This document shows, piece by piece, positions 58,589 through 64,000 of a stretch of DNA of 64,000 nucleotides; the stretch's first letter is position 1, and each line of letters begins with the position of its first letter. Under the pieces are notes generated by a model, which was not told the origin of the DNA, made no database searches, and saw only the letters and a list, made by a program, of their open reading frames with translations. Origin of the DNA: Clostridia bacterium (GTDB lineage: Bacteria; Bacillota; Clostridia; Oscillospirales; Acutalibacteraceae); assembly GCA_017407995.1 (NCBI GenBank), contig JAFQVM010000023.1, forward strand, positions 53,774-117,773, given 5' to 3'. Both the position numbers and the translations under genes were made by a program.

Positions 58589-61149
58589 TACTCATCCTCC
58601 GACAGAGAAGATGAAAGCGCACATTTCTCCATCCACTGCTGTTTTGTTATTAAAACCTTTCTGGGCTTACTGCCCTCGAACGGTCCGATAATTCCCTTTG
58701 ACTCAAGCTCGTCCATAAGTCTTGCTGCTCTGGCATAGCCGAGTTTCAGTTTGCGTTGAAGTAATGTCGTAGATGCCATATTAGCATCAAGCACAATCTC
58801 AACAGCGTTGGGGAACATCTCATCCCCAACTTCTTCAGAATCACCGTCAGCTCCCGCTGCGGCTCCCTTTTTGCTGCCTGCCATGGCTGCCTGACGCTCA
58901 ATCTCGGTCATAATCTCCTCATCATACTCACTCTCAGCCTGAGACTTGATAAAGTTTACAACCTCTTCTACCTCTTCGTCAGATATAAAGCAGCCCTGAA
59001 CACGTGTAGGCTTAGAAGTGCCTATGGGGTTAAACAGCATATCGCCGTTACCCAGAAGCTTCTCAGCTCCCGACATATCAAGTATAGTACGGGAGTCGAC
59101 CTGAGAGGACACTGAAAGTGCTATACGGCTGGGTATATTTGCTTTAATTATACCTGTGATAACATCAACAGACGGACGCTGTGTAGCAATAACAAGATGC
59201 ATACCCGCAGCACGTGCCATCTGTGCAAGACGACAAATCGCATCCTCAACCTCGTTGGGAGCAACCATCATAAGGTCTGACAACTCGTCGATAAATATAA
59301 CTATATGGTGCATGGGACGGATAGTTTCATCCTTCTCAGCAAGCTTATTGTATCCCTTGATATCCCTGACGTTCTTCTCAGCAAACATCTTATATCTGTT
59401 CTGCATCTCGTTGACAGCCCAGCCCAGTGCGCCAGATGCCTTTCTCGGGTCTGAAACAACAGGTACCGCCAAATGCGCTATTCCGTTATAAACGGTGAAC
59501 TCAACCTGCTTGGGGTCAATCATCAAAAGCTTGACTTCGTCAGGTGTTGCATTATAAAGAATGCTGACTATCATAGTGTTGATACACACCGATTTACCCG
59601 AACCTGTGGTGCCCGCTATAAGCAAGTGGGGCATCTTGGCAATATCGGTACAGATAATATTACCCGCTATATCCTTACCGAGTGCTACATTCAGTTTGCT
59701 CTTTGCACCCTTGAACTGCGGTGTATCGATTATCTCACGCATATAGACCATCGAACGCAGTCTGTTGGGAACCTCTATGCCTATCGCCGCTTTGTTCGGA
59801 ATCGGTGCCTCTATTCTTATGCCAGGTGCCGCAAGGCGCAGGGCAATATCGTCGGAAAGGTTTGTAATCTTATTTATTCTTACACCCGCATCCGGCTGAA
59901 GCTCGTAGCGTGTAACTGACGGTCCACGGCTTATTTCTGTTATCTTCGCATGGACGTTGAAGCTGTCAAGTGTATCTAAAAGCTTCTGTGCATTTGATTT
60001 AAGCTCGTCGGAATAGTTGTCATCATTAGACGCCGTCGGAGTTGCCAGACAATCAAGAGGCGGTAAGCGGTAAGACTTTTTGGATGCTTCATCCAAACTG
60101 TTTTCTTCCTCCGGCTCGCCTGTAACAGTTTCCGGTACAACGTCCGGCTTTTTAACAGGCGGAAGCTCAGGCTCAGGCTTATCAGCCACCGGCTTGTCCT
60201 GTCCTGCGTTGACCTGGTTTATTATATCGTCTATAGGCTGTACAGCTTTCGCAGCTTCTTTTTGCGGCTGCTTTTCTTTTGGCATGTCTTCCCCAAACCC
60301 TATAATTACACCGTCATCCTCTGCCGTATCAGTAGGCATTGAAGGCACGAAAAACGGCCTGTCATTGATAGAAGACTCTTTTTTGGGAGACACCTTCTGT
60401 TTTACCTTATTGTTAATATATTCCTGCTCACGTTTTTCAGCTCTGCGCTCCTCACGCTCTTTCGCACGGGCAACTCCCTGCTCAAACTTCTCGTCTGTTA
60501 TCTCGCTGACTCGCTTTGCAGGCACAGATATAAGCTTGCCTATACGTGCAAGAGTTGTACCTGTCAGAAACATCGCAAGAACTACAAGTAAAATTACATT
60601 GACTATAGCCGCTCCCGTCTTTCCGGCAAGCTTAGCTAAACAGCCTCCTATAAGCGCTCCGACTGCTCCGCTGTTAGGAAACAAGTCCGCATCATTCCAC
60701 GCTGTTTTTATCTGAGTTCCTATCGTTTCCGCAGACAGATAATCCCCTGCATTTGAAAACAGATGTATCGCAGAACATATAAGCAACACAAAAGCACTAA
60801 CGCCGATAAGGTTAGATGTCATTGAGCCTAACGGCTTGTCCATAGCAAACATTATCGAAATATAAATCAGCATTATCGGCCAAATATATGTAGACGTTCC
60901 GAAAAGCCCGAACATACCGTTATGCAGTGCGAGCCACAGGCTTTCGCCCTCAATAAACGCTACGCAAAGCAAAAATACCGATACCGCCATCAAGGCAATA
61001 GCCACTTTCTGACGGCGTGCCGCAAGCTGTTCAGACGTATATTCTTTTTTGTCAAACTGCGCCGCTCTCGATGAAGCGGTGCTTTTCTGTTGTGTTCCCG
61101 TTTTCTTTTTGGCAGCCGTTCCCTTTGCCGCCGGTTTCTTTGTAGCCAT
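58588..61149 (-). CDS. ftsK: FtsK/SpoIIIE family DNA translocase
   Basis: 853 residues. A Lys/Ala-rich N-terminus is followed by four to five membrane helices within about 45-205, a long Pro/Glu-rich linker (about 230-365), then the motor: RGPSVTRYELQPDAGVRI (alpha domain), PHLLIAGTTGSGKSVCINTMIVSI (Walker A), HHIVIFIDELSDLMM (Walker B) and ARAAGMHLVIATQRPSVDVITG. The C-terminal gamma winged helix (STTLLQRKLKLGYARAARLMDELESKGIIGPF) reads polar DNA sequences. It pumps chromosomal DNA through the division or sporulation septum. GGAGGGCCTGA precedes the ATG. Confidence 0.96.
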   Translation of the reverse strand: MATKKPAAKGTAAKKKTGTQQKSTASSRAAQFDKKEYTSEQLAARRQKVAIALMAVSVFLLCVAFIEGESLWLALHNGMFGLFGTSTYIWPIMLIYISIMFAMDKPLGSMTSNLIGVSAFVLLICSAIHLFSNAGDYLSAETIGTQIKTAWNDADLFPNSGAVGALIGGCLAKLAGKTGAAIVNVILLVVLAMFLTGTTLARIGKLISVPAKRVSEITDEKFEQGVARAKEREERRAEKREQEYINNKVKQKVSPKKESSINDRPFFVPSMPTDTAEDDGVIIGFGEDMPKEKQPQKEAAKAVQPIDDIINQVNAGQDKPVADKPEPELPPVKKPDVVPETVTGEPEEENSLDEASKKSYRLPPLDCLATPTASNDDNYSDELKSNAQKLLDTLDSFNVHAKITEISRGPSVTRYELQPDAGVRINKITNLSDDIALRLAAPGIRIEAPIPNKAAIGIEVPNRLRSMVYMREIIDTPQFKGAKSKLNVALGKDIAGNIICTDIAKMPHLLIAGTTGSGKSVCINTMIVSILYNATPDEVKLLMIDPKQVEFTVYNGIAHLAVPVVSDPRKASGALGWAVNEMQNRYKMFAEKNVRDIKGYNKLAEKDETIRPMHHIVIFIDELSDLMMVAPNEVEDAICRLAQMARAAGMHLVIATQRPSVDVITGIIKANIPSRIALSVSSQVDSRTILDMSGAEKLLGNGDMLFNPIGTSKPTRVQGCFISDEEVEEVVNFIKSQAESEYDEEIMTEIERQAAMAGSKKGAAAGADGDSEEVGDEMFPNAVEIVLDANMASTTLLQRKLKLGYARAARLMDELESKGIIGPFEGSKPRKVLITKQQWMEKCALSSSLSEDE

Positions 61150-61190
61150 TCAGGCCCTCCTTTGGTTCTTGCAATCTATAACGATACAAT

Positions 61191-61682
61191 TTATTTTTTT
61201 TTGGGTGTAAGATTCTTTATAAAATCTATAAGTTCTTGAGAACAGTTTTCCTTTATAATTATATAACCTTGATTCTTTGAAATCATTATATATAGGTTTG
61301 TATCATTCTCTAATATTCGGTAAATCTTATCATATGTAATCTTTGAAGTTCCCAAAGAGTTTGTCTGCTCAAAACAATCTTCATAAAATGAGATTTCAGA
61401 CTCTATCTCCTGTATAACCTTGTTAGAATTATATATCTCTTTCTCAGACTTCTTCATATTTAACGGAATCTGAATAGCCAAAACAACCGCTGCAAGCGCA
61501 AACGCTATAGCTATATGCTTAACATCAAGCAAAAAACATACTACGGCTGCAACAAGAATAATTGCAACTGATATAAGCAAACGCAAATAAGTTTTATTAA
61601 TCTTTCTCTGTATGGTACGGTTAAACTTTATATATTCATCGAGATTAATTTTTGTTTTGGTACTAAATATTTTCTCTTGCAT
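61191..61682 (-). CDS. YcxB-like membrane protein
   Basis: 163 residues. Two adjacent membrane helices lie at about 33-70 (LRLLISVAIILVAAVVCFLL, IAIAFALAAVVLAIQIPL). The C-terminal cytoplasmic part has SEISFYEDCFEQTNSLGTSKITYDKIYRILENDTNLYIMISKNQGYIIIKE, the pattern of YcxB-like (PF14317-type) proteins. Function is unknown. It lies between uppP and ftsK on the same strand and may be cotranscribed with them. Confidence 0.75.
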   Translation of the reverse strand: MQEKIFSTKTKINLDEYIKFNRTIQRKINKTYLRLLISVAIILVAAVVCFLLDVKHIAIAFALAAVVLAIQIPLNMKKSEKEIYNSNKVIQEIESEISFYEDCFEQTNSLGTSKITYDKIYRILENDTNLYIMISKNQGYIIIKENCSQELIDFIKNLTPKKK

Positions 61683-61709
61683 TTTCTACACCTTACACAA
61701 TCAATATAA

Positions 61710-62585
61710 TTAAAACACACCTAACTTTTCAGCTATACCCGCTCCCAGAACAACAACTCCGAGGACAAGGCAGTAATAGCCGAAAACCTTAAACTTATCT
61801 ATCTTTACAAGCCACTCAAGTGCTTTTATTGCTGCAAAACCGACTATTGCAGCCGTTGCAACGCCCACTATAACAGGTAAAATGTCAACCTGCTCGCCAA
61901 TCTCAACAGCATCTTTAATCTCCATAATATTTGCCGCAATAATTGCAGGGATACCGAGAATAAACGAATAGCGGACCATATATTCCTTTGAAACTCCGCA
62001 GAGCATTCCTGTTGAAATTGTTGAGCCCGAACGGGATATTCCGGGGAATCCCGCTGCAACAGCCTGTGCTAAACCAACTGCAAGTGCAGACTTCGTACCT
62101 ATCTGCGGTCTTGCCTCGGTGTTCTTAGCTCTCCAAGAGCCTACAAGAAGGAGTGTTGCAGTAAACAGGAAGCATATACCCTCAACAATAATGTCATCAT
62201 CGTCAGCAAGAGAGCCGAGTACATCCATGATTTTCATATCGTTGCCCACAGGTATCAAAAGCAGAAGCAACGGCAAGCATGAAAGCACAAACATAAAGAG
62301 CATACGTCTGTTCTCATTCATATCTTTCCACTTGAACTTGCCTGTAAAGATATCCTTAACAAGGCTTACGGCTTCAACTATAAGACCCCAGATGGTCTTG
62401 TAATAGACGAAAAACACCGCAAGCAATGTTCCCATATGTAACAGAACGGTGAACAGAAGGGAGCTGTTCCCTCCTACCGTTCCGAAAAAGTGCTGAAAAA
62501 CAGACAGATGTCCGCTTGATGATATCGGCAAAAACTCTGTTATGCCCTGCACAAATCCCAATATAATAGCTTTAATTATTTCCAT
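61710..62585 (-). CDS. uppP: Undecaprenyl-diphosphate phosphatase
   Basis: 291 residues with 7-8 membrane segments. It has the two BacA/UppP motifs: GFVQGITEFLPISSSGHLSVFQ (with catalytic Glu) and GFPGISRSGSTISTGML (with conserved Arg and Ser). It recycles undecaprenyl pyrophosphate to the monophosphate outside the membrane, supplying the lipid carrier used by peptidoglycan and by the capsule pathway encoded at 9303-30863. A mid-protein loop of about 30 residues (SLADDDDIIVEG) is acidic. Confidence 0.95.
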   Translation of the reverse strand: MEIIKAIILGFVQGITEFLPISSSGHLSVFQHFFGTVGGNSSLLFTVLLHMGTLLAVFFVYYKTIWGLIVEAVSLVKDIFTGKFKWKDMNENRRMLFMFVLSCLPLLLLLIPVGNDMKIMDVLGSLADDDDIIVEGICFLFTATLLLVGSWRAKNTEARPQIGTKSALAVGLAQAVAAGFPGISRSGSTISTGMLCGVSKEYMVRYSFILGIPAIIAANIMEIKDAVEIGEQVDILPVIVGVATAAIVGFAAIKALEWLVKIDKFKVFGYYCLVLGVVVLGAGIAEKLGVF

Positions 62586-62605
62586 ATCAAAAACCCTTTC
62601 GATAT

Positions 62606-62812
62606 TTAAAATGTCCGGTTACCATACGGTGTGCCCGGCATAAATTCCTTTTTCAGGTAGTCAAACGGGTCGGTTGAAATCAGCCTTTCAACCACTTTAC
62701 CCGAAGGCGTGTTTTCACACGTCACATAGCCGTTTTTATACTCTACTGTTTCATATGCCCGCTCCTGTGGCTGCGGGAGCACATCACCAAGAGAAATAAT
62801 CGTGTAAAGCAT
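62606..62812 (-). CDS. YlzJ-like family protein
   Basis: 68 residues: MLYTIISLGDVLP, EYKNGYVTCENTPSGKVVERLISTDPFDYLKKEFMPG, the YlzJ-like pattern. This small soluble protein is found next to tepA in spore-forming Firmicutes; function is unknown. Its start shares one base with the tepA stop (TGATG), so translation is coupled. Confidence 0.85.
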   Translation of the reverse strand: MLYTIISLGDVLPQPQERAYETVEYKNGYVTCENTPSGKVVERLISTDPFDYLKKEFMPGTPYGNRTF

Positions 62813-63594
62813 CAGCTATCGTCCTCATTTCCGTTGGAATCACTATTGTTTTCCTCAATCATATCGCACAGCTTATCAAGTGCGTCGGAAAGCGAACCGA
62901 GTGAATCTATCAAACCCTCATTAACTGCCGCTTCACCGTCAAGCACCGTACCGACGTCCATTACAAGCTCGCCCGTCGCAAGCATAAGCTCACGAAAACG
63001 GTCTGCAGAAATGTTTGAATTGTCAGCAACAAAACGCACTATCCGCTCCTGCATCTGCTCAAAATATGACATCGTCTGCGGAACTCCAAGCACAAGTCCC
63101 GTCATGCGAACAGGATGCACCGTCATAGTAGCGCTCGGCGCTATAAACGAATATGCAGAGGATGCCGCTAAAGGCACTCCTATTGAATGTCCGCCGCCCA
63201 GCACAAGAGAAACTGTTGGTGTTTTCATTCCCGCTATCAGCTCAGCTATCGCCAGACCTGCCTCGATATCGCCGCCAACGGTGTTGAGAATTATCAAGAG
63301 CCCCTCAACATCCCTGCTCTCTTCAATCGCAACAAGCTGAGGTATGACATGCTCATATTTTGTAGTCTTATTCTGCGGCGGCAGAATATAGTGACCTTCA
63401 ATCTGACCGATAATCGTTAAACAATGGATATAGTGACCGCGTTTATCAACCGTTATTGAGCCGGTTTCAACTATCTGCTTAATCTCTCTGTCAGTACCAT
63501 CTGACTGAGAATCGTTCTCCTCACCCTCCGGCGGTGAAACCTTGACAGGGTCAGTTATGCTGTCTTCATATCTGTCGCTTTTCTTGCTACTCAT
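62812..63594 (-). CDS. TepA-type ClpP-fold protease
   Basis: 260 residues from ATG at 63594, with TAGGAGG 7 bases upstream. A disordered charged N-terminus is followed by VDKRGHYIHCLTIIGQIEGHYILPPQNKTTKYEHVIPQL, LLIILNTVGGDIEAGLAIAELI, the Ser in LGGGHSIGVPLAASS, and the His in TMTVHPVRMTG. This is the ClpP-like TepA family of Firmicutes, thought to process exported or germination-related proteins; the name 'translocation-enhancing' comes from B. subtilis. It pairs with the YlzJ-like gene, and the run continues through uppP to ftsK. Confidence 0.9.
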   Translation of the reverse strand: MSSKKSDRYEDSITDPVKVSPPEGEENDSQSDGTDREIKQIVETGSITVDKRGHYIHCLTIIGQIEGHYILPPQNKTTKYEHVIPQLVAIEESRDVEGLLIILNTVGGDIEAGLAIAELIAGMKTPTVSLVLGGGHSIGVPLAASSAYSFIAPSATMTVHPVRMTGLVLGVPQTMSYFEQMQERIVRFVADNSNISADRFRELMLATGELVMDVGTVLDGEAAVNEGLIDSLGSLSDALDKLCDMIEENNSDSNGNEDDS

Positions 63595-63723
63595 CAAACA
63601 ACCTCCTACGGCTTATTCAACGAGTATTATGCCCCAAAAAACTTCAATTAACACAAAAGCTTTTTATCCCTCACATACGAGATTTTGCGATAGCTTGGAC
63701 AGATATATCCATTATATTGTTAT

Positions 63724-63752
63724 ATTATACCACGCTTTGCCTTTTGGGGCAA
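63724..63752 (-). promoter_or_regulatory. Possible promoter of the tepA run
   Basis: Minus strand TTGCCC, 17-nt spacer, TATAAT with extended TGG. The -35 is weak, and the leader would be about 125 bases. Confidence 0.4.
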
Positions 63753-63816
63753 TATCCAATTATGAGTTTTATTATCAATATATTTTGTATGAGTCTCTAA
63801 CATTGCTCACTTCACC

Positions 63817-63845
63817 TTGACAAAAAAGGGTTTTTGAAATAAAAT
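63817..63845 (+). promoter_or_regulatory. Promoter of the aconitase gene
   Basis: TTGACA (perfect), 17-nt spacer, TAAAAT, about 40 bases before the GTG at 63885. Confidence 0.75.
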
Positions 63846-63884
63846 TTATGAGTAAAATTATTATCATTAACGGAGGTATGAAAC

Positions 63885-64000
63885 GTGGGCTACACAATCG
63901 GACAAAAACTTATCAAAAGCCATCTGCTCAGCGGCGATATGACCGTCGGCAGCGAGATAGGACTCAGAATTGACCAGACGCTCACACAGGACGCTACAGG
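63885..64000 (+). CDS. Aconitate hydratase (aconitase), 3' end outside window
   Basis: 38 residues are visible from a GTG start at 63885, with CGGAGG 8 bases upstream; the reading frame runs off the right edge. The sequence MGYTIGQKLIKSHLLSGDMTVGSEIGLRIDQTLTQDAT contains the IDQTLTQDATG segment found near the start of aconitase/AcnA-type proteins in Clostridia. The enzyme interconverts citrate and isocitrate. A close homologue such as homoaconitase or a 3-isopropylmalate dehydratase large subunit cannot be fully excluded from this short piece. Confidence 0.85.
   Translation, partial: MGYTIGQKLIKSHLLSGDMTVGSEIGLRIDQTLTQDAT

Noticed and set aside
60080-60715. 211-codon plus-strand ORF
   Set aside because: Antisense shadow of the Pro/Glu-rich linker and membrane region of ftsK; the Ser/Gly-rich composition is an artefact of the opposite strand.

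Overview
The window looks like a chromosomal segment of a low-to-moderate GC Gram-positive anaerobe of the class Clostridia, most likely a gut Oscillospiraceae/Ruminococcaceae relative. The reasons are strong AGGAGG ribosome sites, a Cys T-box, the TepA/YlzJ-like pair, an FtsK/SpoIIIE translocase, DUF6809 and serine-recombinase mobile-element genes, and CpsB/BY-kinase capsule control. This placement is inference; no marker gene was compared with a database.

Region 1 (1-8800) is accessory DNA lying on the 3' side of a tRNA-Leu gene. It holds the end of a membrane-linked LuxR-type regulator, a DUF5412 protein, a decayed 42-bp repeat array, and a restriction-like group: a GHKL ATPase fused to a PD-(D/E)XK-like nuclease domain, an unknown 365-residue protein, and a complete cytosine-5 DNA methyltransferase. 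DUF6809, a C-terminally short serine recombinase and a catalytic-domain-less recombinase piece follow. A 10-bp copy of the tRNA 3' end at 747-756 may mark the far end of an integrated island.

Region 2 (9049-31052) starts with rpmB and is then one very long minus-strand operon read from an extended -10 promoter at 31025-31052 down to about 9300. It encodes an anchored acidic exopolysaccharide or capsule: CpsB phosphatase, Ig-like membrane protein, two Wzz/BY-kinases, initiating sugar transferase, three GT4 enzymes, a Wzy-like polymerase, pyruvyl transferase, Fe-S partner, UDP-sugar dehydrogenase and an LCP attachment enzyme. A RiPP-type cassette is embedded in it, in the same orientation and with overlapping genes: ABC exporter, PqqD-like RRE protein, radical SAM/SPASM enzyme, a 94-residue candidate precursor, HprK-like kinase, S26-type peptidase and an NTP_transf_5 nucleotidyltransferase. 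This is the strongest candidate for an undescribed system here.

Region 3 (31148-42684) is mostly housekeeping: tmk, a CDP-glycerol transferase and a GH2 enzyme in one operon; cysE-cysS behind a T-box with a UGC specifier; pgsA, rimO, recX and recA with a LexA-like operator; and a Na/Pi cotransporter.

Region 4 (42828-55569) is glycan- and transport-oriented: a BNR-repeat sialidase-like protein plus a GH27 enzyme with a carbohydrate-binding-like insertion, an M20 peptidase, a three-gene ECF sigma operon with a candidate autoregulated promoter, a uracil/xanthine permease with an attenuator-like leader, and a GH106-like hydrolase followed by a secreted ceramidase-like protein.

Region 5 (55573-64000) is core: DUF3006, a ComEC-type metallohydrolase, YgiQ, FtsK, a YcxB-like protein, UppP, YlzJ-like and TepA on the minus strand, and the start of aconitase on the plus strand.
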